DNA from: CAYLZO01 sp964387775
Lineage (GTDB): Bacteria > Chloroflexota > Anaerolineae > JAAYZQ01
DNA: 46,698 nucleotides
Assembly (NCBI GenBank): GCA_964387775.1
Contig: CAYLZO010000011.1
Span: 1 to 46,698, forward strand
Direction: 5' to 3'
Shown in pieces: positions 30,713 to 39,203 of this stretch. A program made the translations under genes and the position numbers. Below the pieces are notes generated by a model. It ran no database searches. It saw only the letters and a program-made list of their open reading frames with translations, and was not told the origin of the DNA. How positions within the stretch are numbered: the first letter of the stretch is position 1; each line of letters opens with the position of its first letter.

Positions 30713-31210
30713 CTACTCCACCAACTCCAGCAATGCCATTTTGGCGGCGTCTCCCTGGCGCATGCCCAGTTTCCACATGCGGGTGTAGCCGCCCGGCCGA
30801 TCCTCAAAACGCGGAGCGATCTCTTCGACCAGCCTGTGCGCCACGTCCTTGTTCGCCAGTTCGGCCAACACCTGGCGCCGGGCGTGCAGGGCCAACTGCT
30901 CGGCCATGTCCCATAGCGCGTCCTCGTCCTCGCTATCGGCCAGTTCGATGAGCTGGGTTGCCCGTTTGGCGTTGAACCAGGCCGCGAGCTTTTTCTCGTC
31001 CCGCTGGGTGGCCAGATCGACCACCCGCTCCGGGCGGGCTTTGCGCGCTTTGGTCACCAGCTTTTCAGCAATAGGGCGCACCGCACGGGCCTTGGCCTCT
31101 GTCGTTCGAATCCGCTCGTGGCGAAACAACTCGATCATCAGGTTACGATACAATGCTTTTCGATGGCCGCTAGATCGCCCAAGGCGGCGGCCCTTTTTTC
31201 GATGCCTCAT
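30713..31210 (-). CDS. rplQ: Ribosomal protein bL17, with insertion
   Basis: Large-subunit protein near the tunnel exit. It opens with MRHRKKGRRLGRSSGHRKAL and ends with the normal core PRFEDRPGGYTRMWKLGMRQ and ALLELVE. At 165 residues it is about 40-45 longer than the usual 116-130. The extra part is a charged, helix-prone block at about residues 67-118 (including AAWFNAKRATQLIELAD and HARRQVLAELANK) placed in the middle of the fold. It starts one base after rpoA ends. Confidence 0.96.
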   Translation of the reverse strand: MRHRKKGRRLGRSSGHRKALYRNLMIELFRHERIRTTEAKARAVRPIAEKLVTKARKARPERVVDLATQRDEKKLAAWFNAKRATQLIELADSEDEDALWDMAEQLALHARRQVLAELANKDVAHRLVEEIAPRFEDRPGGYTRMWKLGMRQGDAAKMALLELVE

Positions 31211-31211
31211 T

Positions 31212-32159
31212 CTACTCCTCCGGCAGGGGCCAATACCCTTTTTCTTCCAGCTTTTCCTTCAACTCGGCCAAAGACTTGACCCCAAAGTTGCGGATCGCCA
31301 AGAGCTCGTCTTCGTCCCGCTCCAGCTTTTCCAGGATCTCGCCGACCTTGGTAATCCCCGCCCGTTTCAGGCAGTTGAAGGCCCGGACCGACAGGTCCAG
31401 CTCCTCAATGTTGGCCTCTGCAACGCGATCCGGAATCCGGCTTTCCTCGACCTCGGGCTCGACCTCGACCATCACGTCGCCAAACTCGGCGATCAACACC
31501 ATGTGCTTGACTAGAATCTGCGCGCTCGTGCTCAAAGCTTCCACGGGCGGGATGGTCCCGTCGGTCCAGACTTCCATCAGCAGCTTGTCAAAGTTGCTGA
31601 CCTGGCCGATGCGAGTCCGCTCGATCTTGAAGTTGACCTTGCGAACGGGGCTAAATATCGCATCGGTGGGAATCTCGGCAACGGGCAGCTTTCCTCGTTC
31701 CTCGGCAGGCGAATAGCCTCGCCCCCGAGAAACCGTCATCTCCATCTCTACGTCGGCCTCGGCCGAGTCGGTGGTCAGCAGATAGGCCTCCGGGTTGACC
31801 ACTTCGACAGTGGGCGGGCACGCGATGTCCCCGGCAGTGACCACGCCCTCACCCCGTACGTCCAGGCGCAGACGGGCCGATTCCTCTTCTTCGTCGAGGA
31901 ACCGGAAACGAACCTGCTTCAAGTTCAGGAGCAGCGACGTCATGTCCTCCCGCACGTGCGGGAACGTCGAGAACTCGTGGTGGATGCCCCTCACCTGCAT
32001 GGACGTGATTGCGGCCCCCTCCAACGAAGAGAGCAGAACGCGGCGCAAGGCGTTTCCCAGGGTAATCCCGTAGCCGCTTTCCAGCGGGCTGATCACGAAA
32101 CGACCATAGTCCCGAGTCGAGGCATCAGATTCAATTTTGGGCAAGACCAGAGTTAACAA
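31212..32159 (-). CDS. rpoA: RNA polymerase alpha subunit
   Basis: Assembly platform of RNA polymerase; the C-terminal domain contacts UP elements and activators. The protein is 315 residues. The N-terminal domain shows YGRFVISPLESGYGITLGNA, LRRVLLSSLEGAAITS and VRKVNFKIERTRIGQ; the alpha-CTD (about 250-315) has DLSVRAFNCLKRAGITKVGE and NFGVKSLAELKEKL. The start is TTG at 32159 preceded by aagggggtgtcgc; no better start is in frame. It is preceded by the longest gap inside the operon. Confidence 0.97.
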   Translation of the reverse strand: MLTLVLPKIESDASTRDYGRFVISPLESGYGITLGNALRRVLLSSLEGAAITSMQVRGIHHEFSTFPHVREDMTSLLLNLKQVRFRFLDEEEESARLRLDVRGEGVVTAGDIACPPTVEVVNPEAYLLTTDSAEADVEMEMTVSRGRGYSPAEERGKLPVAEIPTDAIFSPVRKVNFKIERTRIGQVSNFDKLLMEVWTDGTIPPVEALSTSAQILVKHMVLIAEFGDVMVEVEPEVEESRIPDRVAEANIEELDLSVRAFNCLKRAGITKVGEILEKLERDEDELLAIRNFGVKSLAELKEKLEEKGYWPLPEE

Positions 32160-32314
32160 GCGACACCCCCTTGTTCACGAACCCTACGAATCGCCAAGCC
32201 TCGGTGATCCATTGGGCAGTGGTTGATCTGTCATCTTTTCGTGGGACCCGGAGCTGACTGGTCCTGGACACCCTAGAGGCAGCCAGGCCGGCGCAGCTCC
32301 CAGGCCGAACAGCG
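32160..32314. other. 155-bp gap between rpsD and rpoA
   Basis: Longest gene-free gap inside the coding part of the superoperon. I see no clear promoter, terminator or known leader structure, only GC-rich sequence with a few short complementary words. Confidence 0.4.
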
Positions 32315-32950
32315 CTACCGGCTGTAGTACTCGACGATCAACTGCTCATCAATCGTGGCTTCGATGTCCTTACGCTCCGGTCGAGCCAGAACGCGCCCCA
32401 CCATCGTCTCGTCGTCGCGACTCAGCCATTCGGGCACGGCTCGATGCGGCAGATCCTCCGCCAAGTCCCTAAAGTACGTCTTGCGCTGGCTATTGGGGCG
32501 TACAGCCACCACGTCCCCCGGTTCTACCAGGTAGGAGGGGATGTCCGTCTTGCGGCCATTCACCTCCATGTGACCGTGGCGTACCAACTGCCGCGCCTGC
32601 GCCCGCGAGGTCGCAAAACCCAAACGGAAGACGATGTTGTCGAGGCGACTTTCCAGCAGCATCAGCAAATTGGTTCCGGTCAGGCCCCGGCTCTGCTCTG
32701 CCTCGGCAAAGTAGCGCCGAAACTGTCGTTCCAACACGCCGTATATGCGCTTTGCTTTCTGCTTAGCTCGAAGCTGCCGCCCATAGTCTGACTCCCGCCG
32801 GCGGAACCGGTCCTGTCGGCCGTGGATCCCCGGTGGAAAAGGGCGGCGCTCGAAAGCGCACTTGGGCGAATAACACCGCTCGCCCTTCAAAAAGAGTTTT
32901 TCTCCCTCTCGGCGACACAGTTTACAAACTGCGTCTTTGTATCTTGCCAT
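32315..32950 (-). CDS. rpsD: Ribosomal protein uS4, zinc-binding (C+) form
   Basis: Primary 16S rRNA binder and often the autogenous regulator of its operon. The protein is 211 residues. The N-terminus carries four Cys in the order CKLC and CYSPKC (residues 9, 12, 26, 31), the zinc-binding form. The S4 RNA-binding domain (about 98-165) has SRLDNIVFRLGFATSRAQAR and QLVRHGHMEVNGRKTDIPSY. The ATG at 32950 has ggtagaatgg near it. The gene follows rpsK by 47 nt. Confidence 0.97.
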   Translation of the reverse strand: MARYKDAVCKLCRREGEKLFLKGERCYSPKCAFERRPFPPGIHGRQDRFRRRESDYGRQLRAKQKAKRIYGVLERQFRRYFAEAEQSRGLTGTNLLMLLESRLDNIVFRLGFATSRAQARQLVRHGHMEVNGRKTDIPSYLVEPGDVVAVRPNSQRKTYFRDLAEDLPHRAVPEWLSRDDETMVGRVLARPERKDIEATIDEQLIVEYYSR

Positions 32951-32997
32951 TCTACCTCCACAAATCGTGGGGCAAGGTGTCCCTCACCTCACGCACG

Positions 32998-33396
32998 CTA
33001 TACTCTTCGCCTCTTGGGCGGGCGGCATCCGTTGTGCGGGATCGGCGTCACGTCCGTGATCGACGTAACGATCATGCCCGCCCCCTGCATGGAGCGGATG
33101 GCCGCCTCACGACCCGGGCCGGGTCCCTTGACAAAGACGTCCACCTCTCGCATGCCCATGTCCGCGGCCAACCTGGCCGCCTGCTGCGCCGCGATCTGGG
33201 CGGCGTAGGGCGTGCTCTTGCGCGAGCCCCTGAACCCGGCGGTTCCCGCACTGGCCCATCCCACCGTATTCCCCTTGGGATCGGTCAGTGTGATAATCGT
33301 ATTGTTGAACGTCGCATGTATGTGAGCTTGCCCACGCGGGATATTGCGCTTTTCTCGGCGCGGTCCGCGTCTCGGCCCCCGTCGTCTCCGTCCCAT
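32998..33396 (-). CDS. rpsK: Ribosomal protein uS11
   Basis: Platform protein of the small subunit. The protein is 132 residues with a basic Arg-rich start, then GQAHIHATFNNTIITLTD, GNTVGWASAGTAGFRGSRKS, a helix rich in Ala (YAAQIAAQQAARLAADMGM) and the C-terminal VTPIPHNGCRPPKRRRV. It lies 16 nt after rpsM. Confidence 0.97.
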   Translation of the reverse strand: MGRRRRGPRRGPRREKRNIPRGQAHIHATFNNTIITLTDPKGNTVGWASAGTAGFRGSRKSTPYAAQIAAQQAARLAADMGMREVDVFVKGPGPGREAAIRSMQGAGMIVTSITDVTPIPHNGCRPPKRRRV

Positions 33397-33412
33397 TCTG
33401 CCTCCTCAGTTC

Positions 33413-33796
33413 CTACTTCTTGGCCCGCGACCGGCGCTTGCCGGCGACTGTCTTGCGCGCCCCACGTTTCGTGCGAGCATTCGTCCGGGTCCGCTGCCCA
33501 CGGACGGGCAAGCCCTTCCGATGGCGGATGCCGCGATAGGACCCGATCTCTTGCAGGCGCTTGATGTTCATAGCCACCTGGCGCCGCAGGTCACCCTCGA
33601 CGCGATAGTTCCGGTCGATGATCTCTCGTAGTCGAGCCACGTCACCTTCGGCCAGGTCCTTGACCCGGGTATCGGGGTTCACGTTCGCCCGATCAAGAAT
33701 CTCTTGGCTCCGGCTCCGGCCGATGCCATAGATGTAGGTCAACGAGATCGCTACCCGCTTGTCTCGGGGCAGGTCCACTCCTGCTATACGTGCCAT
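33413..33796 (-). CDS. rpsM: Ribosomal protein uS13
   Basis: Small-subunit head protein that contacts the P-site tRNA and forms intersubunit bridges. The protein is 127 residues from ATG at 33796 with aggaggaaaaga before it. Marks are MARIAGVDLPRDKRVAISLT, YIYGIGRSRSQEIL and the C-terminal RGIRHRKGLPVRGQRT with NARTKRGARKTVAGK. An upstream in-frame extension runs into the repeat hairpin at 33815 and is not coding. Confidence 0.97.
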   Translation of the reverse strand: MARIAGVDLPRDKRVAISLTYIYGIGRSRSQEILDRANVNPDTRVKDLAEGDVARLREIIDRNYRVEGDLRRQVAMNIKRLQEIGSYRGIRHRKGLPVRGQRTRTNARTKRGARKTVAGKRRSRAKK

Positions 33797-33814
33797 TCTT
33801 TTCCTCCTATCAAA

Positions 33815-33875
33815 CCAATGATCCAATGCCCAATGACCAATGACCAAGCTTGGGATCTGGTCATTGGATCATTGG
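33815..33875. repeat. Inverted repeat in the rpmJ-rpsM gap
   Basis: CCAATGATCCAATG (33815-33828) and CATTGGATCATTGG (33862-33875) are perfect 14-bp inverted copies. The interior carries further copies of the same word (CCAATGACCAATGACC against GGTCATTGG). The gap is 94 nt and holds no gene. Confidence 0.8.
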
Positions 33876-33890
33876 GATTTGATCGTCTAC

Positions 33891-34004
33891 CTATCCCTGG
33901 CGCTGCTTGTGCTTCGGATTCTCGCAAATCACGCGAACAACGCCGCGCCGCCGCACAATCTTGCACTTTTCACAACGTCGCTTCACAGACGGTTTGACCT
34001 TCAC
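33891..34004 (-). CDS. rpmJ: Ribosomal protein bL36
   Basis: Small zinc-ribbon protein of the large subunit. The ORF is 37 codons, from GTG at 34004 (ggaggtaagaatc before it) to TAG at 33891. The protein starts MKVKPSVKRRCEKCKIVRRR and ends VICENPKHKQRQG. The zinc ligands Cys11, Cys14, Cys27 and His32 are all present. It lies directly after map with a 19-nt gap; the usual infA gene between them is absent. Confidence 0.95.
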   Translation of the reverse strand: MKVKPSVKRRCEKCKIVRRRGVVRVICENPKHKQRQG

Positions 34005-34023
34005 GATTCTTACCTCCCCGGCC

Positions 34024-34776
34024 CTACAACCTCGTCAAGATTTCAGGGCCGTTCTGCGTGACAGCTATCGTATGTTCGAAATGGGCGGACCGTTTCCCAT
34101 CAGCCGTCACCACGGTCCAATTGTCTTCCAAAACCTGTGTTTTCCAGCCGCCGCTACAGAGCATCGGCTCCAGGGCAAAGGTCATGCCCGGTCGCAGCCG
34201 GGCCCGCCCCGTCCTCGGGTTAAAGTAGTTCGGGATCTGCGGGTCCTCGTGCATACGGCGGCCAATGCCGTGGCCCGTATACTCGCGCACGACCGAGTAT
34301 CCCTGGCCCTCCGCGTACACCTGGATCGCCTTTGAAATGTCCGTCGTCCACTTGCCGGGCGCCACGGCGTCGATGCCCACCTCCAACGACGCCTGGGTGA
34401 CCTCCATCAAACGCTGGCTCCCAGCGTCCACCTGCCCCACGGGCAGGGTGATGGCGGCGTCTCCGTGATAGCCATTGTAAATGACGCCCACGTCCACGCT
34501 GACGATATCTCCCTCGTTCAGCACGCGCGGCCCCGGAATACCGTGCACAATCTCCTCGTTGAGCGAAGCACAGACCATCCCCGGAAAGCCCCGGTAGCCC
34601 TTGAACGACGGGATCGCGTCGTACTTGCCGATAATAATCTCGCTGGCAACAGCCTCCAGGTCGGCGGTGGTCACACCCGGAGCGACCGTCTCCCGGATGC
34701 GGGCCAGCACTTCGGCGACGATACGGCCCGCCTCTCGCATGAGTTTCAGTTCGCGCCGAGACTTGAGCGTGATCAT
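34024..34776 (-). CDS. map: Methionine aminopeptidase type I
   Basis: Removes the N-terminal Met from new proteins. The protein is 250 residues of the type Ia form, without an N-terminal zinc extension. Metal ligands are visible: two Asp in VDVGVIYNGYHGDAAITLP, His in GHGIGRRMHEDP, Glu in FALEPM and Glu in FEHTIAV. The ATG at 34776 overlaps the adk stop by four bases (ATGA), so it is translationally coupled. The upstream continuation overlaps adk and is not used. Confidence 0.96.
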   Translation of the reverse strand: MITLKSRRELKLMREAGRIVAEVLARIRETVAPGVTTADLEAVASEIIIGKYDAIPSFKGYRGFPGMVCASLNEEIVHGIPGPRVLNEGDIVSVDVGVIYNGYHGDAAITLPVGQVDAGSQRLMEVTQASLEVGIDAVAPGKWTTDISKAIQVYAEGQGYSVVREYTGHGIGRRMHEDPQIPNYFNPRTGRARLRPGMTFALEPMLCSGGWKTQVLEDNWTVVTADGKRSAHFEHTIAVTQNGPEILTRL

Positions 34777-35435
34777 AGCTCTTTCACAACGGACAACAGC
34801 TCGGCCTGGATTTCTTCGATGCCGGGCCGGCCGTCCACTGTGACCAGCAATCCCTCGTCGCGATAATAGTCGATCAACGGCGCCGTCTGCTCGAAATAGA
34901 CCTCGATGCGGCGCTTTTGCGTCTCGGGCGTGTCGTCGGGCCGCTGATAGAGCTCGCCCCCGCACTTGTCGCAGACGCCGGGCTCCTCCGGCGGGCTGAA
35001 CAGCTCGTGGTACATAGCCCCACACTTGCGGCAGGTCCACCGCCCGGCGAGGCGCTTGAGCAACACGTCCTCGGGCACCTTGATGTAGAGCGCCGCCGCC
35101 AGATCGGCGTCCAGATCGTCCAGCAGCTCGTCCAGTGCCTCGGCCTGGGTGACGGTCCGGGGAAAGCCATCAAAGATCGCCCCCAACTCGCAGTCCGGCT
35201 CCGAGAGCCGCTCGCGGACCATGTCCACTGTGACCTCGTCGGGCACCAGCTCGCCCCGCTCCATGTAGCTTTTGGCCAGAAGGCCCAGTTCCGTCTCTGC
35301 CTTCAAGTGCTTACGAAAGAGGTCTCCCGTCGAGATCTGGGGGATGCCCAGATTCTGCGACAAGCGCTCGGCCTGGGTGCCTTTTCCGGCCCCCGGTCCG
35401 CCCAGCATTACGAGAAACAACGGCTCAGACGGCAT
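34773..35435 (-). CDS. adk: Adenylate kinase, zinc-containing LID
   Basis: Interconverts ATP + AMP and two ADP. The protein is 220 residues with P-loop LGGPGAGKGTQAERL, AMP-site QISTGDLFRKHL, GFPRTVTQAEAL and the long LID with four Cys (CRKCGAMYH and CDKCGGELYQRPDD), which bind zinc as in Gram-positive-type enzymes. It lies between secY (19 nt upstream) and map (4-nt overlap). Confidence 0.97.
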   Translation of the reverse strand: MPSEPLFLVMLGGPGAGKGTQAERLSQNLGIPQISTGDLFRKHLKAETELGLLAKSYMERGELVPDEVTVDMVRERLSEPDCELGAIFDGFPRTVTQAEALDELLDDLDADLAAALYIKVPEDVLLKRLAGRWTCRKCGAMYHELFSPPEEPGVCDKCGGELYQRPDDTPETQKRRIEVYFEQTAPLIDYYRDEGLLVTVDGRPGIEEIQAELLSVVKEL

Positions 35436-35454
35436 GACGGCTCTCTCCTCTCCC

Positions 35455-36828
35455 CTAGCCCAAGATGCCCCGGCGCAGGAACTTGTCGTAGTGGCGCATC
35501 TGCAATTGGGCCTCCAACTGGCGCATCGTATCCAAGATCACGCCCACCACAATGAGCAAGCCCGTCGAAGAGATGAGCATGATGTTGGTCCCACTGACGC
35601 CGATGGCGCCCGGGAACAGGCCGGCGATCAGGTCGACAAACCAGGGCAGGATGGCGACCAAGCCCAGCGCGAGCGCCCCGACCAGGGTCACACGCCGCGT
35701 CTTTTGGGTCAGATAGGCCTCGGTCCGCCGTCCGGGTCGAATGCCCGGGATCGAGGCCCCCTGCTTTCTTAAATTCTCGGCCATGTTCTGTTGCTGGAAG
35801 ATGACGTCGGTGTAGAAATAGGTAAAGGCCACCACCAACAAAAAGTACAAGGGCCAGTAGGTCGTGTATTGCGGGTTAAAGACCTGGTCCACCCAGTAGG
35901 CCGCGGTCTGCAAGAACCCCTGGGGGTCCTGTCCCACCGGGGCCATAAAGTAGCTGGCGAGTGTGCTGGGAAAGACCATCAGACTCTGGGCAAAGATGAG
36001 CGGGATCATGCCCGCCATATTGACCCGCAGGGGAATGTGCGTCCGCACCGAGCGCGTCTGGCGCAGGCGCCCGCCCCGCTGGCCCAGCGTCCGGCTGCTG
36101 TACTGCACCCAGATCATCAGCTTGCCTTCCTGGATGAGGACGATGCCAAAGACCGTGATGGTCGTGATGACGGCAAACAGGGTGACGGCCAGCCATTCGT
36201 TGGTCGCGATGAGGCCCACCAGCCGTTGGGGCAGGCGGGTCACGATGCCGCCCAGGATGATGATGGACGTTCCGTTGCCGATACCCTGTTCGCTGATCAG
36301 CTCACCCAACCAGACGGCGAAAAGCGTCCCGGCCGTCATCGTCGCCAAAATGGCCACCGTGGCCAGGGGCGCCGTCTGAAAGCCAAAGGTCTCCAGGATC
36401 GGAAGCTGGCCCATCTGGGCGCTCATCTGGGTCATGATCACGGCCTGGCCGTAGGCCTGCAGCGCCGCCAGCGGCACCGTCAGCCACCACGTGTACTGAT
36501 TGAGCCGGTTCCGGCCCTGCTCCCCTTCCTCCTGAAGGCTCTGCAAAGCGGGGATGATGGGCGTCAGCAACTGGAGGATAATCGAGGCCGTAATGTAGGG
36601 ATAGACACCCATGGCCATTACCGAAAACGTCGCCATGGCTCCGCCCGACAGCAAGTCCAGCAAACCAAGCAACTGGTTCGACTCGAACAGCTGTCGCAGT
36701 CCCTCGCTATTGACACCCGGCACCGGCACGTGGGCCGCCAGGCGATAGATCCCCAGGATCAAAAAGGTATAGAGGATCTTTTTTCGCAGGTCCGGCAGCA
36801 CAAAGGCGTTACGGACAGCCTGGATCAT
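35455..36828 (-). CDS. secY: Protein translocase subunit SecY
   Basis: Central pore subunit of the Sec translocon in the cytoplasmic membrane. The protein is 457 residues with ten helices. Family features are the start AFVLPDLRKKILYTFLILG with RLAAHVPVPGVN, plug region SGGAMATFSVMAMGVYPYI, GIGNGTSIIILGGI, VNMAGMIPLIFAQSLM and the late motif FQQQNMAENLRKQGASIPGI shown here only in part. The position between rplO and adk is canonical. Confidence 0.97.
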   Translation of the reverse strand: MIQAVRNAFVLPDLRKKILYTFLILGIYRLAAHVPVPGVNSEGLRQLFESNQLLGLLDLLSGGAMATFSVMAMGVYPYITASIILQLLTPIIPALQSLQEEGEQGRNRLNQYTWWLTVPLAALQAYGQAVIMTQMSAQMGQLPILETFGFQTAPLATVAILATMTAGTLFAVWLGELISEQGIGNGTSIIILGGIVTRLPQRLVGLIATNEWLAVTLFAVITTITVFGIVLIQEGKLMIWVQYSSRTLGQRGGRLRQTRSVRTHIPLRVNMAGMIPLIFAQSLMVFPSTLASYFMAPVGQDPQGFLQTAAYWVDQVFNPQYTTYWPLYFLLVVAFTYFYTDVIFQQQNMAENLRKQGASIPGIRPGRRTEAYLTQKTRRVTLVGALALGLVAILPWFVDLIAGLFPGAIGVSGTNIMLISSTGLLIVVGVILDTMRQLEAQLQMRHYDKFLRRGILG

Positions 36829-36869
36829 TGACTATTCCTCCTTCGACTCATCCAAAGGCGTCGGGCCGA

Positions 36870-37358
36870 TTAGCCCTCTTTGGGCGGGGTCCGCCGACCC
36901 CGGTACACTTCCCAGGGCAACACTTCGACCGAACCGCCCGCCTCCTCGATCTTTGTGCGGGCGCTGGCCGAAAAGCGATGGGCCTTGACCGTCAGCGGCG
37001 CTTCCACCTCGCCATCGCCCAGGATCACCACCGGCAGGTCGGGCGACTTGATAATGCCCACAGCCGCCAACGTCTCCGGCGTGACTTTGTCGTCGGCCGC
37101 GAATGCCTCCAACCGGTAGAGGTTGACGGGCGTGTAATGGACCTTGAACAGTTGGTTGAATCCACGCATGTAAGGCAGACGCCGCACCAGCGGGAGCTGG
37201 CCACCCTCAAAGTATGGCCCCTTGCCCCCACCCGATCGCGCACCCTGGCCTTTCATGCCCCGGCCCGCCGTCTTGCCCTGGCCGGCCGCGATGCCGCGTC
37301 CCACGCGTTTTCGCCTTTTCTTGGCTCCCTCTGGGGGCCGCAAATCATGCAACTTCAT
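36870..37358 (-). CDS. rplO: Ribosomal protein uL15
   Basis: Large-subunit protein that assembles late. The protein is 162 residues with the basic glycine-rich start (KLHDLRPPEGAKKRRKRVG, then GRGIAAGQGKTAGRGMKGQG) and the family segment GQLPLVRRLPYMRGFNQLF, then the GSVEVLPWEV end. It lies 41 nt before secY and 48 nt after rpmD. Confidence 0.97.
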   Translation of the reverse strand: MKLHDLRPPEGAKKRRKRVGRGIAAGQGKTAGRGMKGQGARSGGGKGPYFEGGQLPLVRRLPYMRGFNQLFKVHYTPVNLYRLEAFAADDKVTPETLAAVGIIKSPDLPVVILGDGEVEAPLTVKAHRFSASARTKIEEAGGSVEVLPWEVYRGRRTPPKEG

Positions 37359-37406
37359 ATCTAATCCACTCCATCATCAATCGGAAAGATGCGCCTTGGC
37401 GGCGGC

Positions 37407-37607
37407 CTATTCTTCCGCGATCTCTTCTACTTCTACCAGATGGCCGACTTTTTCCACCATCCCTCGGATCGACGGGTTATTGGGTTTCTCCACAACCTCA
37501 CCCAGACGACGAAGCCCCAAGGCCCGAATGGTCGCCTTCTGGCTTGGCGAGTAGCCGATGCTGCTCTTCACCCACGTGATCCGCAGCTTGCCGCCATTAT
37601 TGCCCAT
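37407..37607 (-). CDS. rpmD: Ribosomal protein uL30
   Basis: Small large-subunit protein; 66 residues from ATG at 37607, with KLRITWVKSSIGYSPSQKAT and IRALGLRRLGEVVEKPNNPS, then a Glu-rich end. Its start overlaps the rpsE stop by 11 nt, so translation is likely coupled. A longer open frame to 37655 lies within rpsE and is not used. Confidence 0.96.
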   Translation of the reverse strand: MGNNGGKLRITWVKSSIGYSPSQKATIRALGLRRLGEVVEKPNNPSIRGMVEKVGHLVEVEEIAEE

Positions 37608-38145
37608 GGGTCTCCTCCCGCATCCAGAAGGGCAAGACCTTGTACAGCGGCACACCCCGTCGCTCCGCTTCGGCCTCTGGATCTTTGAGCTCTTCCAGGG
37701 CCTTGATCGTCGCCTTGATGACGTTCAGGATGTTTGCGCTGCCCAGCGACTTGGTCAAGATGTCGCGGATGCCAGCCGCCTCGACCACGGCCCGGACCCC
37801 ACCTCCGGCGATAACACCCGTCCCGGGCGAGGCCGGCTTGAGGATGACCTTGGCCGCGCTAAAGCGCGTCGTCACCTCGTGCGGGATCGTCGTCCCGACC
37901 ATCGGGACCTTGGTCATATTCTTCTTGGCGCGGGCCACGCCCTTGCGGATGGCGTCGGGCACGCCTGGTGCCTTGCCAACGCCCACGCCGACGCTCCCCT
38001 GATTGTCTCCGACCACCACCACGGCTCGAAATGCAAAGCGCCGTCCGCCCTTGACCACCTTGGCGGTGCGGGCAATGTGCACTACGCGCTCGTCGAGTTC
38101 TTCGCGTTCTTCTTCGCGACCTCGTCGCCCTCGTCTACGTCCCAT
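37597..38145 (-). CDS. rpsE: Ribosomal protein uS5
   Basis: Small-subunit protein at the mRNA entry site, linked to decoding accuracy. The protein is 182 residues: an Arg/Glu-rich N-terminal extension (about 1-18), then ERVVHIARTAKVVKGGRRFA, FRAVVVVGDNQGSVGVGVGK, and the C-terminal domain with ILKPASPGTGVIAGGGVRAV and GSANILNVIKATIKALEEL. It lies between rplR (98-nt gap) and rpmD (overlap). Confidence 0.97.
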   Translation of the reverse strand: MGRRRGRRGREEEREELDERVVHIARTAKVVKGGRRFAFRAVVVVGDNQGSVGVGVGKAPGVPDAIRKGVARAKKNMTKVPMVGTTIPHEVTTRFSAAKVILKPASPGTGVIAGGGVRAVVEAAGIRDILTKSLGSANILNVIKATIKALEELKDPEAEAERRGVPLYKVLPFWMREETHGQ

Positions 38146-38243
38146 AGTTCCTCCCTGTCATCTCCCTGTCATCTGGCCCAAGCCCTCCTGGATCGCCATC
38201 CCAGAATCTCTCAGAGGGGGAGGGCTAATGTCCGCGGCGGAGT

Positions 38244-38612
38244 CTAGAACTCCAGGCCGCCTTCACGCGCCGCGTCAGCCAGGGCCTTGACACGCCCATG
38301 ATACCGATACCCGCCCCGGTCAAAGACGACTTGCTGGATACCGGCCTCCTGCGCTCGCTCTGCGATCACCTTGCCCACAACCTTGGCCTGCTCCGTCTTG
38401 TCCTTGCCGTTCAGTTCGGCCCGGACTTTTGGGTCCAGCGTGCTTGCGGCCGCCAAGGTATCGCCTTCCATGTCGTCGATGACCTGCGCATAGATGTGCT
38501 TCAGGCTGCGAAACACGCACAAGCGCGGACGGTCTGGATACCCTATTACTTTTTTGCGCACCCGCTTGTGGCGAAACTGCCGCGCCTCGCGTTTTTTCCT
38601 TATTCTACCCAT
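38244..38612 (-). CDS. rplR: Ribosomal protein uL18
   Basis: 5S rRNA-binding protein of the large subunit. The protein is 122 residues with RHKRVRKKVIGYPDRPRLCV and FRSLKHIYAQVIDD, then the end VVFDRGGYRYHGRVKALADA and AREGGLEF. It lies 14 nt after rplF. The 98-nt gap behind it contains two copies of the word ctccctgtcat in tandem. Confidence 0.97.
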   Translation of the reverse strand: MGRIRKKREARQFRHKRVRKKVIGYPDRPRLCVFRSLKHIYAQVIDDMEGDTLAAASTLDPKVRAELNGKDKTEQAKVVGKVIAERAQEAGIQQVVFDRGGYRYHGRVKALADAAREGGLEF

Positions 38613-38626
38613 GCATCCTCCTACCG

Positions 38627-39178
38627 CTACGCCTGGCCGATCTTGCCGGCCTTGCCCGCCTTGCGCCGTACGTGCTCGCCCTCATAGCGGACGCCCTTGC
38701 CTTTGTACGGCTCCGGGGGGCGCTGCCGCCGGATGCGAGCCGAGAGCTCACCGACCACCTCTTTGTCAATCCCATTGACGGTCACACTGCGCCCGCCCTT
38801 GGGCACCTCAAAAGAAACGTCCTGGGGCGGCTCGATGGTGATCGGGTGGGAATGGCCCAGATAAAGCACCAGGTTCTGGCCCTGCAATTCGGCCCGATAG
38901 CCCGTGCCCACGATCTCCAGCGTCTTGCTATAGCCGTCGGTCACGCCGGTGACCATGTTGGCCAATAGCGATCGGGTCAGGCCGTGCAACGCCTTGTGGG
39001 TTCGCTGATCGGTCGGGCGCCGGACCACGACCGTCCCGTTTTCCAGCGCGATCTCCATGTCTGGATGGAACGCCCGGATCAGTTCCCCTTTGGGTCCCTT
39101 GACCGTCACCTCCCTACCCCGGATGTCCACCTGGACCTTGTCCGGTATGGTGATCGGTTGCAAACCAATGCGAGACAT
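38627..39178 (-). CDS. rplF: Ribosomal protein uL6
   Basis: Large-subunit protein near the factor-binding centre. The protein is 183 residues from ATG at 39178 (gaaggaggaagc before it). Marks are MSRIGLQPITIPDKVQVDI, TVKGPKGELIRAF, GYSKTLEIVGTGYRAELQG and the C-terminal signature RPPEPYKGKGVRYEGEHV. The longer frame up to 39235 overlaps rpsH and is not used. Confidence 0.97.
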   Translation of the reverse strand: MSRIGLQPITIPDKVQVDIRGREVTVKGPKGELIRAFHPDMEIALENGTVVVRRPTDQRTHKALHGLTRSLLANMVTGVTDGYSKTLEIVGTGYRAELQGQNLVLYLGHSHPITIEPPQDVSFEVPKGGRSVTVNGIDKEVVGELSARIRRQRPPEPYKGKGVRYEGEHVRRKAGKAGKIGQA

Positions 39179-39203
39179 GCTTCCTCCTTCGTCGAGACGT
39201 CCC

